64,000 bases of DNA, taken from the NCBI RefSeq assembly GCF_000732195.1, contig NZ_JNNU01000005.1, positions 124,001-188,000 of the forward strand. The letters run 5' to 3'. The notes below the pieces were generated by a model. It was not told where the DNA came from and ran no database searches. It saw only the letters and a list, made by a program, of their open reading frames with translations. Shown here piece by piece: positions 26,485-36,880 of the stretch. Origin of the DNA: Neorhizobium vignae. GTDB lineage: Bacteria; Pseudomonadota; Alphaproteobacteria; Rhizobiales; Rhizobiaceae. Position 1 is the first letter of the stretch. Each line of letters opens with the position of its first letter. A program made the position numbers and the translations under genes.

Positions 26485-26524
26485 CAAAAAGCCCGCGGGG
26501 ATCGCTCCCCGCGGGCTTTTTTAT
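26485..26524. terminator. bidirectional intrinsic terminator between bamE and hppA
   Basis: AAAAAGCCCGCGGGG and CCCCGCGGGCTTTTTT make a stem of more than 12 bp around ATCGCT, with an A-tract on one side and a T-tract on the other, so it works for both converging genes. Confidence 0.92.
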
Positions 26525-26543
26525 TTCACGCTCGGGCCAGATA

Positions 26544-28685
26544 TCAGCCGGCCAGAACCGCCAGCAGCAGAAGCGCCACGATATTGGTGATCTTGATCGC
26601 CGGATTGACGGCAGGGCCTGCCGTATCCTTGTAGGGGTCGCCGACGGTGTCGCCGGTGACCGAAGCCTTGTGAGCCTCGGATCCCTTCATGTGACGGGTG
26701 CCGTCCTTGTCGACGAAACCGTCCTCGAAGCTCTTCTTGGCATTGTCCCAGGCGCCGCCGCCCGAGGTCATGGAGATCGCCACGAAGAGGCCGTTGACAA
26801 TGACGCCGAGCAGCGATGCGCCGAGGGCTGCGAAGGCCGAGGCCTTGTCGCCGCCGGAGATCAGAAGGACGCCGAAATAGACGACGATGGGGGCGAGAAC
26901 CGGCAGCAGCGACGGAACGATCATCTCGCGGATCGCAGCCCGGGTCAGGATGTCGACGGCGCGGCCATAATCAGGCTTTTCGGTCCCCTCCATGATGCCC
27001 GGCTTTTCGCGGAACTGCCTGCGCACTTCCTCGACGATCGAGCCCGCGGCGCGGCCGACGGCGGTCATCGCGATGCCGCCGAACAGGTAGGGAATGAGGC
27101 CACCGAATATGAGGCCGGCGACGACGTAAGGGTTGGAGAGGTCGAAATCTATTTCGCCGACGCCGTTGAAATACGGATACTGGGCACTGTTGGCGACGAA
27201 ATATTTGAGATCGTTGGAATAGGCAGCGAAGAGCACCAGTGCGCCGAGACCGGCAGAACCGATCGCATAGCCCTTGGTGACCGCCTTGGTGGTGTTGCCG
27301 ACCGCGTCGAGCGCATCGGTCGACTTGCGCACTTCCGGCGGCAGGTGCGCCATTTCGGCGATACCCCCGGCATTGTCGGTGACCGGACCGAAGGCATCGA
27401 GTGCCACGATCATGCCGGCCAGGCCGAGCATGGTGGTGACCGCGATGCCGGTGCCGAACAGGCCGGCGAACTGGTAGGTGGCGATGATGCCGCCAACGAT
27501 GACGATCGCCGGAAGCGCGGTCGATTCGAGCGAGACTGCGAGGCCCTGGATGACGTTGGTGCCGTGGCCGGTCACCGAGGCCTGGGCGATCGAGTTCACC
27601 GGGCGCTTGTTGGTGCCGGTGTAATATTCGGTAATGACGACGATCAGCGCCGTCACCACGAGGCCGAGAAGGCCGCAAATGAAGAGATTTGCGCCGGTGA
27701 TCGGCTTGCCGGCGACTGTGCCGATCGTTCCCCAGCCGATGGTGACCGACGTGGCGACGGCGAGACCGACGATCGACAGAAGACCGGTGACGATCAGGCC
27801 CTTGTAGAGAGCGCCCATGATCGAGCCGTTGGAGCCGAGCTTGACGAAGAAGGTGCCGATGATCGAGGTGATGATGCAGGCGCCGCAGATCGCCAGCGGG
27901 TAGACCATGACGGTTGCGAGGATCGGTGCGCCGGCGAAGAAGATCGCCGCAAGCACCATGGTGGCGACGACGGAGACCGCATAGGTTTCGAAGAGATCGG
28001 CTGCCATGCCGGCGCAGTCGCCGACGTTATCGCCGACGTTGTCGGCGATCGTCGCCGGGTTGCGCGGATCGTCTTCCGGAATGCCGGCCTCCACCTTGCC
28101 GACGAGGTCGCCGCCGACGTCAGCGCCCTTGGTGAAGATGCCCCCGCCGAGACGGGCGAAGATCGAGATCAGCGACGCGCCGAAGCCGAGCGACACGAGC
28201 GCGTCGATGACTTCACGCGAGCCGCTCGGATGGCCGAGACCGGAAGTCAGGACCCAGTAATAAATCGAGACGCCGAGGAGAGCGAGGCCTGCCACCAGCA
28301 TGCCGGTGATGGCGCCGGATTTGAAAGCGATGTCGAGACCGGCCGCAAGGCTTTGGGAAGAAGCCTGGGCTGTGCGTACGTTGGCGCGGACCGAGACGTG
28401 CATGCCGATGAACCCGGCTGCACCCGAAAGCACGGCACCGATGACGAAGCCGATCGCAGCGGTTCCGGACAGCAGCACCCAGGCCAGGATGGTCACGACG
28501 ACGCCGACGATCGCAATGGTCATGTATTGGCGCGCCAGATAGGCCTGTGCGCCTTCACGGATATATCCGGCGATCTCCTGCATGCGGATACTGCCTTGAT
28601 CGGCAGCCAGCACGGAACGCGTCGCCCAGACGGCATAAATGATCGATAGCAACCCGCACACGATCACACCCAGAATTACGGTCAT
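26544..28685 (-). CDS. hppA: membrane H+-translocating pyrophosphatase, K+-independent type
   Basis: A 713-residue polytopic enzyme (about 16 helices) that couples pyrophosphate hydrolysis to proton export. The active-site loops are clear: [40 protein letters not shown], and [17 protein letters not shown]. The determinant for potassium dependence reads [10 protein letters not shown]: a lysine replaces the alanine of K+-dependent enzymes, so this is the K+-independent class. The start is at ATG 28685 behind gggagaggaa. It gives cells an energy-saving proton pump, common in rhizobia. A short hairpin, GTGCACC/GGTGCAC at 28734-28755, lies in the leader. Confidence 0.96.
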   Translation of the reverse strand: MTVILGVIVCGLLSIIYAVWATRSVLAADQGSIRMQEIAGYIREGAQAYLARQYMTIAIVGVVVTILAWVLLSGTAAIGFVIGAVLSGAAGFIGMHVSVRANVRTAQASSQSLAAGLDIAFKSGAITGMLVAGLALLGVSIYYWVLTSGLGHPSGSREVIDALVSLGFGASLISIFARLGGGIFTKGADVGGDLVGKVEAGIPEDDPRNPATIADNVGDNVGDCAGMAADLFETYAVSVVATMVLAAIFFAGAPILATVMVYPLAICGACIITSIIGTFFVKLGSNGSIMGALYKGLIVTGLLSIVGLAVATSVTIGWGTIGTVAGKPITGANLFICGLLGLVVTALIVVITEYYTGTNKRPVNSIAQASVTGHGTNVIQGLAVSLESTALPAIVIVGGIIATYQFAGLFGTGIAVTTMLGLAGMIVALDAFGPVTDNAGGIAEMAHLPPEVRKSTDALDAVGNTTKAVTKGYAIGSAGLGALVLFAAYSNDLKYFVANSAQYPYFNGVGEIDFDLSNPYVVAGLIFGGLIPYLFGGIAMTAVGRAAGSIVEEVRRQFREKPGIMEGTEKPDYGRAVDILTRAAIREMIVPSLLPVLAPIVVYFGVLLISGGDKASAFAALGASLLGVIVNGLFVAISMTSGGGAWDNAKKSFEDGFVDKDGTRHMKGSEAHKASVTGDTVGDPYKDTAGPAVNPAIKITNIVALLLLAVLAG

Positions 28686-28905
28686 TCGCTTTTCCTCTCC
28701 CTTAGCGCGCCGGATGGTCCATACCCTCCGGCCGTGCACCCCTGCGGCGGTGCACATCCACGAGATGAGCAAGACCGCCGCAATACTCCATAGTGCGCAT
28801 TCCCGCGCAGACGACCGCTCCCCTCCCCAGGAATCCGGGATCGCCTACGCGGACGGGAGATTGCGGTGGAGATGAATTGGCGTCAAGCCCCGAAGGGACA
28901 AGACT

Positions 28906-30129
28906 CTAAGCGGATTTCGCGGAAGAGCGCTTGAACATCAGCGCCAGCACCAAACCGAGGCAGACGATCGTCACCGGCCAGATGATCAGGTTCATGAAGG
29001 ACCAACCGTAGGCAGTGAACACCTTGCCCGAGGAGAAGGAGGACAGCGCCACCGTGGTGAACAGGATGATGTCGTGAAAACCCTGTACCTTGTCGGCTTC
29101 ATGCGGGCGATAGCTGGAGGCGACGATGGCGGTCGAGCCGATGAAGGCGAAGTTCCAGCCGATGCCGAGCAGCACCAGCGCGCCCCAGAAGTTCCAGAGC
29201 TCGATGCCCATATGGGCGATCACGGCGCAGCCCATCAGGATCACGAGCCCTGCAGCGACGATCTTCTCCACGCCGAAGCGGGAAATCAGCATGCCGGTGA
29301 AAAAGCTCGGCGCGAACATGGCGAGCACGTGCCACTGGATGCCGAGCGTGGCCATTTCCGACGGGAAACCGCAGCCGATCACCATGGCGAGCGGCGCGCC
29401 GGTCATCATGAAGGTCATCAGCGCATAGGAGGAGATGCCGCAGATCATGCCGGTCAGGAACCGCTGGGTGACAACGATCTCGCCGAGCGGGCGTGCCGGC
29501 ACCGAAGCCGCAGGCCCACCGCTCATTTGTGGCAGGTTCAGCGGCGCCAACATTACCAGCGCGATCAAATAGAGCGGAATGACGGCCACGAAGGCGCCGG
29601 CGAACAGCACCGGCGACAGCAGGTCCTTGGTCCAGATCGCAAGCTGCGGCCCGAGGACCGCCGAAACGATGCCGGCCGCAAGGATCCAGGAGATCGCCTT
29701 CGGCTTGTAGAACGAGGGCGACGCATCGGCGGCGGCAAACCGGATTTTCTGGCTGAAGCCGTTGCAGAGGCCGATCAGAACCAGGCCGACTGCAAAAAGC
29801 CAGAAATTGGAATGGAAGAGCGCGATCGCAGCAATGGCCGCACCCAGCGCCCCGAGGACTGCACCCAGCATGAAACTCGCCTTGCGGCCGAGGAACCGGG
29901 AGGCGATGGCAACGGCGACGGCGCCCGCCGCCATGCCGATATTGAATCCGGTCAGCGGGGCGGTCGCCAGCGATTTGTCGTCGCCGAGCAACTGGTAGCC
30001 GACGAGGCCGCCGAGCGCGAAAACCAGAGGCGGCGCCGAACCGAGGACCGCCTGGGCGCCGGCCAGCAGCGCGACACTGCGCCGGACGGTTTTCATCTGT
30101 GTCTGAAGACCGTCCACCGCGCCGTCCAT
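28906..30129 (-). CDS. MFS transporter
   Basis: A 407-residue major facilitator protein with 12 predicted helices. The loop between helices 2 and 3 has ASRFLGRKASFMLGAVLGAL, and LVLIGLCNGFSQKIRFAAAD follows in helix 4. The substrate cannot be assigned; the sequence resembles the YbfB/arabinose-efflux group of putative exporters. The start may be the first ATG (30129) or the one at residue 12. It lies 31 nt before nusB on the same strand, but gene function gives no obvious link. Confidence 0.8.
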   Translation of the reverse strand: MDGAVDGLQTQMKTVRRSVALLAGAQAVLGSAPPLVFALGGLVGYQLLGDDKSLATAPLTGFNIGMAAGAVAVAIASRFLGRKASFMLGAVLGALGAAIAAIALFHSNFWLFAVGLVLIGLCNGFSQKIRFAAADASPSFYKPKAISWILAAGIVSAVLGPQLAIWTKDLLSPVLFAGAFVAVIPLYLIALVMLAPLNLPQMSGGPAASVPARPLGEIVVTQRFLTGMICGISSYALMTFMMTGAPLAMVIGCGFPSEMATLGIQWHVLAMFAPSFFTGMLISRFGVEKIVAAGLVILMGCAVIAHMGIELWNFWGALVLLGIGWNFAFIGSTAIVASSYRPHEADKVQGFHDIILFTTVALSSFSSGKVFTAYGWSFMNLIIWPVTIVCLGLVLALMFKRSSAKSA

Positions 30130-30160
30130 GCTGCCCCCACCCTATCTTGCCGTTTGCGTT

Positions 30161-30640
30161 TTATTTCTTGGCTTCGCCGCGCACCTGCTTGGCAATGCGA
30201 TCGAGGACGGCGTTGACGATGCGCGGCTCTTCCTCTCCGAAGAAGGCGTGAGCGATCTCGACATATTCGGTGACGATGACGGCGACCGGCACGTCCTTGC
30301 GCTCGAGGATTTCGAACGTGCCCGCGCGCAGGATGGCGCGCAGTGTCGAGTCGAGACGCGACAGCGGCCAGTCTTCCTGCAGCGAGGAACGGATCAGCGG
30401 GTCGATCTTGACCTGGTCGCGCACGACGCCGGCAACGATCGAGCGGAACCAGGAGGCGTCAGCCTTCAGGTAGGTGTCGCCGTCGAGTTCCTGGCCGAGG
30501 CGATGAGCCTCATATTCGGCCACGACCTCCAGGACGCCGGTTCCGCCGACATCCATCTGGTAGAGCGCCTGCACGGCCGCCAGGCGGGCAGCGCCGCGCT
30601 GGTTGGCCGGCTTCACCGGGTGTTCGCCTTCCTTGGCCAT
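30161..30640 (-). CDS. nusB: transcription antitermination factor NusB
   Basis: A 159-residue all-helical RNA-binding protein of the rRNA antitermination complex. [40 protein letters not shown] and the C-terminal [20 protein letters not shown] with [16 protein letters not shown] are diagnostic. The ATG at 30640 is the start; a TTG codon lies directly before it. It begins 3 nt after the ribH stop codon, so the two are translationally linked. Confidence 0.96.
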   Translation of the reverse strand: MAKEGEHPVKPANQRGAARLAAVQALYQMDVGGTGVLEVVAEYEAHRLGQELDGDTYLKADASWFRSIVAGVVRDQVKIDPLIRSSLQEDWPLSRLDSTLRAILRAGTFEILERKDVPVAVIVTEYVEIAHAFFGEEEPRIVNAVLDRIAKQVRGEAKK

Positions 30641-30643
30641 CAA

Positions 30644-31102
30644 TCAACCACCGTTCAGCTTGTCACGCAGCGCGATCATGGTCAGCGCCGCACGGGCGGC
30701 AAAACCGCCCTTGTCCTTGTCCGAACGGCGGGCACGCGCCCAGGCCTGTTCGTCGTTCTCGCAGGTGAGGATGCCGTTGCCGATCGCAAGCGATTCCGAC
30801 ACTGCGAGGTCCATCAGGGCACGGGAGGATTCATTCGAGACGATATCAAAATGATAGGTCTCGCCACGAATGACCATACCGAGCGCGACGAAGCCGTCGT
30901 AATCGGTGCCGCCCTCTTCCGACGCATCGAGCGCCATGGCGATTGCCGGCGGGATTTCGAGCGCACCCGGAACGGTGACCACGTCATAGGTCGCCCCGGC
31001 CTCCTTCAGCGCATGGGTCGCACCTTCGAGCAGCGCATCGGACATATCGTCGTAGAAACGCGCCTCGACGACGAGGAGGTGTGGAGCGGTTTCGCGTGAC
31101 AT
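30644..31102 (-). CDS. ribH: 6,7-dimethyl-8-ribityllumazine synthase
   Basis: A 152-residue lumazine synthase, the penultimate step of riboflavin synthesis, which forms pentamers or 60-mers. [53 protein letters not shown] and [17 protein letters not shown] are the active-site segments. The start is ATG 31102, behind aaagg; a GTG three codons upstream is possible. I looked for an FMN riboswitch in the 200 nt upstream and saw none. It is followed directly by nusB. Confidence 0.96.
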   Translation of the reverse strand: MSRETAPHLLVVEARFYDDMSDALLEGATHALKEAGATYDVVTVPGALEIPPAIAMALDASEEGGTDYDGFVALGMVIRGETYHFDIVSNESSRALMDLAVSESLAIGNGILTCENDEQAWARARRSDKDKGGFAARAALTMIALRDKLNGG

Positions 31103-31310
31103 GGGTTTCACCTTTGTTCAAATCGGCCCAGCATGAGATCGATATCGCCTTCAAGGCGGGCCGATGGTCATATGGGTCTCGGGCAGGTGGCGGTCAAAAC
31201 ACGCTCTGAGGGGAATGGCAAGCAATTTTCACTGAACGCAGCGATGCGAATCGGGAATACCTGAGCGAGGCGCGATAAAGATCAGTGCCATTCGCACCCT
31301 GGAGCCCGCC

Positions 31311-31832
31311 ATGACCAGCATCCCGACCCTCGAAACCGAGCGACTGATCCTGCGCCCCCACCGGCTGGAGGAGTTCGAGACCTATGCGGAATTCTGGGCC
31401 GACCCGGACGTGGTTCGCTACATATCCGGTATCCCCTCGTCCCGCGAAAACAGCTGGAGCCGCATGCTGCGCGTCAACGGCATGTGGCAGCTTATGGGTT
31501 TCGGCTTCCTGGCAATCGAAGATAAGGCAACCGGACACTTTCTCGGGGAAGCCGGTTTCCAGGACATGCGCCGGGAATTTCAACCCTCCATCGAGGGGAC
31601 GCTCGAGACGGGCTGGGCACTCACCCCTTCCGTCCATGGCCGCGGTTACGCGACCGAGGCGGTGGGCGCGATGATCTCCTGGGGCGAAGTCCATTTCCCC
31701 GATCGCCGGATGACCTGCATCATCAGCCCCGAAAATGCCGCCTCGCTCAGGGTCGCATCCAAACTCGGCTTCCGCGAATTCGCCCGTGCCGATTATCATG
31801 GCCCGATCGTGGTGCTGGCGCGCGAAAACTGA
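31311..31832 (+). CDS. GNAT family N-acetyltransferase (RimJ/RimL type)
   Basis: A 173-residue acetyltransferase of the Acetyltransf_3 group. TLETERLILRPHRLEEFETY at the start and the acetyl-CoA region GRGYATEAVGAMISWGEVHF, with CIISPENAASLRVASKLGFR, are clear. The acceptor could be an alpha-amino group, an amino acid or a drug; it cannot be told. It is the only plus-strand gene between ribH and ribE and interrupts the otherwise minus-strand riboflavin block, so it was probably inserted there in this lineage. Confidence 0.85.
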   Translation: MTSIPTLETERLILRPHRLEEFETYAEFWADPDVVRYISGIPSSRENSWSRMLRVNGMWQLMGFGFLAIEDKATGHFLGEAGFQDMRREFQPSIEGTLETGWALTPSVHGRGYATEAVGAMISWGEVHFPDRRMTCIISPENAASLRVASKLGFREFARADYHGPIVVLAREN

Positions 31833-31845
31833 TCGGCGGGGCGCC

Positions 31846-32460
31846 TCAGCTTTTCGCCGGGAATTCCGCGAGCCGCGCTGCGTAACGCGCCATCGTGTCG
31901 ACTTCGAAATTGACGAAATCGCCCGCCTTGCGGTCGCCCCAGGTGGTGACGGCAAGCGTGTGGCGGATCAGCAGTACGTCGAAATCGGTGCCCTCGACGG
32001 CGTTGACTGTCAGCGACGTGCCGTCCAGCGCGACGGAGCCCTTCGGAGCCACAAATCGGGCAAGCGCCTCGGGTGCGCGAAGGCGGATGCGGACCGCCTC
32101 GCCTTCATGCTCGATGCCAAGGATTTCCACCGTGCCATCCACATGGCCGGAGACGATATGGCCGCCGAGTTCGTCGCCGATCTTCAGCGCCCGCTCCAGA
32201 TTGACCCGCGTGCCTTCGGTCCAGGCGGCGATCGTCGTCAGCCGCAGCGCCTCTTCCCAGGCCTCGACCTCGAACCAGCGTTCGTTGCTGCCTTCGCCCG
32301 GCAGGTTTGTCACCGTCAGGCAGATGCCGCCATGGGAAATCGAGGCGCCCATATCGATGGTTTTCGGGTCGTAATTGGTGGCGATCCTGAGCTTGACGCC
32401 TTCGTCCATGGGCGTCGTTGCCGCGACCGTGCCGACATCGGTGACAATTCCGGTGAACAT
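31846..32460 (-). CDS. ribE: riboflavin synthase, alpha chain
   Basis: A 204-residue protein made of two tandem lumazine-binding barrels: MFTGIVTDVGTVAATTPMDE with SISHGGICLTVTNL in the first, and GHIVSGHVDGTVEILGIEHE with SVALDGTSLTVNAVEG in the second. It dismutates two lumazines into riboflavin and its pyrimidine precursor. Its start codon overlaps the ribD stop by one base (ATGA type), so it is translated with ribD. Confidence 0.95.
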   Translation of the reverse strand: MFTGIVTDVGTVAATTPMDEGVKLRIATNYDPKTIDMGASISHGGICLTVTNLPGEGSNERWFEVEAWEEALRLTTIAAWTEGTRVNLERALKIGDELGGHIVSGHVDGTVEILGIEHEGEAVRIRLRAPEALARFVAPKGSVALDGTSLTVNAVEGTDFDVLLIRHTLAVTTWGDRKAGDFVNFEVDTMARYAARLAEFPAKS

Positions 32461-33548
32461 CAGAAACCTCTTTCGTATTCGAAACAGCGATCCGGCCCGA
32501 AGCTTTCCTCGCGCACGAACGTAAATCCTGCCGGCATATTGGATGGCGTCAGCGGCGATTCAAGCCCGCCCTCGCCGACAATGCCGGTGCCCTGGAAGAG
32601 GAGGACGCGGTCGACAAGGTTTGCGTCGAGGAAGGCCTTTGCGATGGTCGGGCCGCCTTCCACCAGAAGCGAGGACATGCCGCGAACAGCCAGGATCGCC
32701 AGGAGGATATCGATTTCGGTGCCGTCCATGATCTCGACGCCGGCCTCGATCAATTTCTCGCGCTTGTCTCCCGCCCCAGTCTCCAAGGTGGAAGAAGGCG
32801 CAGCCACCACGATCACCGGCACATCCCGCGCAGTCTGCACCAGCTTGGACGTCAGCGGCAGTTCCAGCCGCCGGTCCAGCACGATGCGGATCGGAGAGCG
32901 TTTCTCCAGTCCGGGAATGCGCACCGTCAGCTCCGGATCATCCGACAGCACCGTACCGATACCGACCAGGATCGTGTCGGCTTCGGCCCTCAGCCGGTGC
33001 ACTTGAGCGCGAGCCTCGGGTCCGGTGATCGACACTTCCTCGCCTCGGCGACCGAGCATGCCGTCGGCGGAAACGGCAAGCTTCAGAGTCACATGCGGCC
33101 GGCCCTTCGTCTGGCGGGTGAGGTAGGCGGCGAGCGCTCGACGCCCCTCTTCCTCCATCAGGCCGGTCTCTACGGTAATCCCGGCATCGCGCAGGATCGC
33201 AATCCCCCGCCCGGAGACGCGCGGATCTGGATCGGTCAGCGAGATGACGACGCGGGCGACGCCTGCCTCGACGAGCGCGTTGGCGCAAGGCGGCGTGCGG
33301 CCATAATGCGAGCAGGGTTCGAGCGTGACATAGACGGTCGCTCCCCTCGCCTTCTCCCCGGCGATCTCGAGCGCCTGGGTTTCAGCATGCGGCCGGCCGC
33401 CCGGTGCGGTGACGGCAGAGCCGACCACCTCGCCGTCCTTGACGACCACGCAGCCGACCGAAGGATTGGTGCCCGTCTGGCCGGTATGAAGGCGCGAGAG
33501 GCGCAGCGCCGACGCCATGAACCACCGGTCTTCGGCAGCGCTCGTCAT
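32460..33548 (-). CDS. ribD: bifunctional riboflavin deaminase/reductase
   Basis: A 362-residue enzyme. The N-terminal zinc deaminase (about 1-145) shows PSVGCVVVKDG, GRPHAETQALE and VTLEPCSHYGRTPPCANAL; the C-terminal reductase (about 150-360) shows RPHVTLKLAVSADGMLG, VGIGTVLSDDPELTVR and LLVEGGPTIAKAFLDANLVD. It performs two successive steps of riboflavin synthesis. It starts 1 nt after the nrdR stop codon and overlaps ribE, so nrdR-ribD-ribE form one transcript. Confidence 0.95.
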   Translation of the reverse strand: MTSAAEDRWFMASALRLSRLHTGQTGTNPSVGCVVVKDGEVVGSAVTAPGGRPHAETQALEIAGEKARGATVYVTLEPCSHYGRTPPCANALVEAGVARVVISLTDPDPRVSGRGIAILRDAGITVETGLMEEEGRRALAAYLTRQTKGRPHVTLKLAVSADGMLGRRGEEVSITGPEARAQVHRLRAEADTILVGIGTVLSDDPELTVRIPGLEKRSPIRIVLDRRLELPLTSKLVQTARDVPVIVVAAPSSTLETGAGDKREKLIEAGVEIMDGTEIDILLAILAVRGMSSLLVEGGPTIAKAFLDANLVDRVLLFQGTGIVGEGGLESPLTPSNMPAGFTFVREESFGPDRCFEYERGF

Positions 33549-33549
33549 G

Positions 33550-34029
33550 TTACGGCTCGATGCCGGGATCGCGGGCGATCTTGGCGTTGATCTCCTGGAT
33601 CACCTTTTCGAAATCTTCCGCATGGGAGAAGTCGCGATAGACGGAGGCGTAACGGACGAAGGCGACGTCATCGAGGCTCTTCAGAGCCTCGAGCACCTGC
33701 AGGCCGATCTCTTCCGACGAAATCTCGTTCTCGCCGGAGCTTTCGAGCCGGCGCACGATGCCCGATACCGCCCGCTCGATGCGGTCGTTGTCGACCGGGC
33801 GCTTGCGCAGCGCGATCTGGAACGACCGTACCAGCTTGTTGCGATCGAACGGCACCTTGCGGCCGGTCTTCTTGGTGACCATCAGCTCGCGAAGCTGCAC
33901 GCGTTCGAACGTCGTGAAGCGGCCGCCGCAATCCGGGCAGATACGCCGCCGGCGGATGGAGGTGTAATCCTCCGCCGGACGACTATCCTTGACCTGCGTG
34001 TCTTCCGAACCGCAATAGGGGCAGCGCAT
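33550..34029 (-). CDS. nrdR: transcriptional repressor NrdR
   Basis: A 159-residue ATP-cone regulator of ribonucleotide reductase genes. The zinc ribbon has [18 protein letters not shown] and [18 protein letters not shown]; the ATP-cone follows from [20 protein letters not shown]. It senses ATP and dATP and binds NrdR boxes at nrd promoters, none of which is in this window. The start at 34029 gives the invariant MRCPYC N-terminus. It lies downstream of glyA, the common alphaproteobacterial order, and is coupled to ribD. Confidence 0.96.
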   Translation of the reverse strand: MRCPYCGSEDTQVKDSRPAEDYTSIRRRRICPDCGGRFTTFERVQLRELMVTKKTGRKVPFDRNKLVRSFQIALRKRPVDNDRIERAVSGIVRRLESSGENEISSEEIGLQVLEALKSLDDVAFVRYASVYRDFSHAEDFEKVIQEINAKIARDPGIEP

Positions 34030-34053
34030 CGCCTCTCCTTGAGCCTTGCAGGA

Positions 34054-34074
34054 GGGACCGCGAGATGCGGTCCC
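34054..34074 (-). other. perfect hairpin between glyA and nrdR
   Basis: GGGACCGC and GCGGTCCC form a perfect 8-bp stem with a 5-nt loop, just before the nrdR start. There is no T-run, so it is more likely a processing or stability element than a full terminator. Confidence 0.45.
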
Positions 34075-34081
34075 GGTAGGA

Positions 34082-35371
34082 TCACATGTAGGGGTACATG
34101 GGGAAGCGGCCGGTGAGCGCCACGACCTTGTCGCGCACGCCGGCTTCGACGCTCGCATTGCCTTCGTCGGAATTGGCAACCTTCAAGCCGTCGAGGACCT
34201 CGATGATGAGATTGCCGATCTCCCTGAATTCCGCTTCCTTGAAGCCGCGCGTCGTGCCGGCCGGGGTCCCGAGGCGGATACCGGAGGTGACGAAGGGCTT
34301 TTCCGGATCGAAGGGAATGCCGTTCTTGTTGGTGGTGATGTAGCCGCGGCCGAGAGCCGCCTCGGCGCGCTTACCGGTGGCGTTCTTCTTGCGCAGGTCG
34401 ACCAGCATCAGATGGTTGTCGGTACCGCCGGAGACGATGTCGAGGCCGCCGGCCATAAGCGTTTCGGACAGCGCCTTGGCATTCTTGACGATCTGGGCGG
34501 CATAGTCCTTGAAGTCCGGCTGCAGCGCCTCGCCGAAGGCAACTGCCTTGGCGGCGATGATATGCATCAGCGGCCCGCCCTGGAGACCCGGGAAGACGGC
34601 CGAATTGAACTTCTTGGCCAGGTCCTCGTCATTCGTCATGATGACGCCGCCGCGCGGGCCGCGCAGCGACTTGTGCGTGGTCGTGGTAGCTACATGGCAG
34701 TGCGGGAACGGCGACGGATGCTGGCCGCCGGCAACCAGGCCGGCGATATGGGCCATGTCGACCATCAGGTAGGCACCGACCGAATCGGCGATCTCGCGGA
34801 AACGCTTCCAGTCCCAGATGCGGGAATAGGCGGTGCCGCCGGCGATGATCAGCTTCGGCTTGTGCTCTTCGGCCTTCTTCTGCACTTCGTCCATGTCGAG
34901 CAGGTTGTCGCCTTCGCGCACACCGTAGGACACGACGTTGAACCATTTGCCCGACATGTTGACCGGCGAACCGTGGGTGAGATGCCCCCCGGAATTCAGA
35001 TCGAGACCCATGAACGTGTCGCCCGGCTGCAGCAGCGCCAGGAACACGGCCTGGTTCATCTGAGAGCCGGAATTCGGCTGGACGTTGACGAAATTGACGC
35101 CGAACAGCTTCTTGGCGCGCTCGATGGCGAGTTCCTCGGCGATATCGACGAACTGGCAGCCGCCGTAATAACGCTTGCCCGGATAACCCTCGGCATATTT
35201 GTTGGTCATGATCGAACCCTGCGCCTCAAGCACGGCGCGGGAAACGATGTTCTCCGAAGCGATCAGCTCGATTTCGTGGCGCTGGCGACCCAGTTCCTTC
35301 TCGATCGCGCCAAAGATTTCCGGATCGGATTCTGCGAGCGGGCGGGAGAAGAAGACGTCGGTGTTCGACAT
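34082..35371 (-). CDS. glyA: serine hydroxymethyltransferase
   Basis: A 429-residue PLP enzyme that interconverts serine and glycine and feeds one-carbon units to folate. The PLP lysine lies in [36 protein letters not shown] and [18 protein letters not shown] are typical. The C-terminal tetrahydrofolate part ends [13 protein letters not shown] gaggagcc ribosome site precedes ATG 35371. It is the first gene of the glyA-nrdR-ribD-ribE run. The 120 nt leader holds no riboswitch that I recognise. Confidence 0.97.
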   Translation of the reverse strand: MSNTDVFFSRPLAESDPEIFGAIEKELGRQRHEIELIASENIVSRAVLEAQGSIMTNKYAEGYPGKRYYGGCQFVDIAEELAIERAKKLFGVNFVNVQPNSGSQMNQAVFLALLQPGDTFMGLDLNSGGHLTHGSPVNMSGKWFNVVSYGVREGDNLLDMDEVQKKAEEHKPKLIIAGGTAYSRIWDWKRFREIADSVGAYLMVDMAHIAGLVAGGQHPSPFPHCHVATTTTHKSLRGPRGGVIMTNDEDLAKKFNSAVFPGLQGGPLMHIIAAKAVAFGEALQPDFKDYAAQIVKNAKALSETLMAGGLDIVSGGTDNHLMLVDLRKKNATGKRAEAALGRGYITTNKNGIPFDPEKPFVTSGIRLGTPAGTTRGFKEAEFREIGNLIIEVLDGLKVANSDEGNASVEAGVRDKVVALTGRFPMYPYM

Positions 35372-35492
35372 GTGCGAGGCTCCTCAAAGGGGTGGGCATT
35401 GCAATGTCGCGTCTTAGCCTTACGCCTTGCGCAGAGCAATACAGGGAACGACATTTGCTCGCCGGAAGACGCGGAGATGCTCTTAGAAAACG

Positions 35493-35522
35493 AAAAAGCC
35501 GCACCCTTGGCGGATGCGGCTT
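35493..35522 (-). terminator. intrinsic terminator of the L,D-transpeptidase gene
   Basis: Read on the minus strand, AGCCGCA and TGCGGCT form a stem followed by TTTTTCG. It lies about 30 nt beyond the ldtP stop codon. Confidence 0.75.
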
Positions 35523-35548
35523 CTCATGGATGGAAAAAGAAGCAGATC

Positions 35549-36880
35549 TTATTGCGGCAGCAGATCGTCGTCGGCAGCGCCAGCCGGCTTTTCGATGCCG
35601 GTGGTCGTCTGCAGCGCCAGTTCCTGGTTGCCGTCACGTTCGTAGATGTCGTCGCGGAACTGCACGACGCGGTCCTTCGCAGACCAGGCGGTGATGTAGA
35701 CGATGTAGACCGGAACTTCTTCCGTGAGCTTGATCGGGGTGTTCTGGCGGGTCGAGATCACCCGTTCGATCTCCTGGCGCGACCAGCCGGTGGTGTCGCG
35801 CAGCAGCCAGCTGATCAGGTCGCGGACGTTCTGAACGCGCATGCAGCCCGAGGATTCGAAACGCATAAGCTTATTGAACAGGCCCTGCTGGGGCGTGTCG
35901 TGCATGTATTCGTTGTTCGGATTGTGGAAGTTGATCTTGGTCGAGGCCATGGCGTTGATCTTGCCCGGATCCTGCCGGAACATCAGGTTCGGCGCCTTCG
36001 GCGCAAACCAGTCGACCGTTTCCGGCGCCACTTCGTTACCCTTACCGTCGATCAGGCGGATATTGTTGCGGGTGAGATAGGTCGGATCCTTGCGCATCAG
36101 CGGCACGATGTCCTTCTCGACGATCGAGCGCGGCGCAGTCCAGTAAGGGTTGAGGATGACCTCGTAGATCTTCGAGTTGATGGCGTGCGTCGGACGGTCG
36201 ATACGCCCGACGACGGCATTGGTGCGCAGCGCCACGCGGTCGTTCTCCACCGCCTCGATATAGGCAGCCGGAATATTGACCATCACGTAGCGGGAGCCGA
36301 GATCGCCGGACATGGACTGCAGGCGCACCAGGTTGGTCCCCAGCTGGCGAAGGCGTACGTCGGCCGATATGTTCATCGCCTTGACGGTAAATTCGCCCAT
36401 CACCCCGTCGGAGGGCAGGCCGTGGCGGGCCTGGAAACGCTTCACCGCGCCGTCGACATAGCTGTCGAACGAAGAGGACATGCCCGCCTCGCGCGGCAGG
36501 TCGCCTGAAATCATCAGGCGCTGGCGCAGCTGCTGCACGGAAGGATCGACGACGCCGAGGCGCAGGCGCTGCTGGCCGGGATTGACTTCGGGCCAGCCGC
36601 CATTGGCGACGATCTGCTGGTAGTCGATGATCGCCTGCTGGATGTTCGCCGGTCCGCCGGCGCCGAGTACCGGATTGTTGGAGACGACGTTGACGGCGGT
36701 TCTGGATGCGGCCTTGGCGTCGAACTGGTCGTCCCAGGTGCCGCGGCGAGGCGAATTGATCAGATCGTCCATCGCCGTCTGGGCGAATGCAGGCGCTGCA
36801 AGTGCAGCGGCACCGGCAGAGAAGGCCGTGCGAAGCAGGGCACGGCGGGAAAGAGCTTCAGATCCGATCTTCTTCGACAT
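35549..36880 (-). CDS. ldtP: L,D-transpeptidase (YcbB/LdtD type)
   Basis: A 443-residue periplasmic peptidoglycan cross-linking enzyme. The signal has a twin-arginine look (LSRRALLRTAFSAGAAALAA), with cleavage after APAFA. A peptidoglycan-binding domain (SYVDGAVKRFQARHGLPSDG) precedes the YkuD catalytic domain, with active-site histidine in MHDTPQQGLF and catalytic cysteine in RFESSGCMRVQNV. The start is ATG 36880. It lies between glyA and an LdtR-type regulator, the arrangement described for ldtP in Liberibacter and Sinorhizobium, where LdtR controls it; orthology here is inferred from that context. Confidence 0.85.
   Translation of the reverse strand: MSKKIGSEALSRRALLRTAFSAGAAALAAPAFAQTAMDDLINSPRRGTWDDQFDAKAASRTAVNVVSNNPVLGAGGPANIQQAIIDYQQIVANGGWPEVNPGQQRLRLGVVDPSVQQLRQRLMISGDLPREAGMSSSFDSYVDGAVKRFQARHGLPSDGVMGEFTVKAMNISADVRLRQLGTNLVRLQSMSGDLGSRYVMVNIPAAYIEAVENDRVALRTNAVVGRIDRPTHAINSKIYEVILNPYWTAPRSIVEKDIVPLMRKDPTYLTRNNIRLIDGKGNEVAPETVDWFAPKAPNLMFRQDPGKINAMASTKINFHNPNNEYMHDTPQQGLFNKLMRFESSGCMRVQNVRDLISWLLRDTTGWSRQEIERVISTRQNTPIKLTEEVPVYIVYITAWSAKDRVVQFRDDIYERDGNQELALQTTTGIEKPAGAADDDLLPQ

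Noticed and set aside
31103..31310. FMN riboswitch before ribH
   Set aside because: None of the conserved RFN-element segments is visible.
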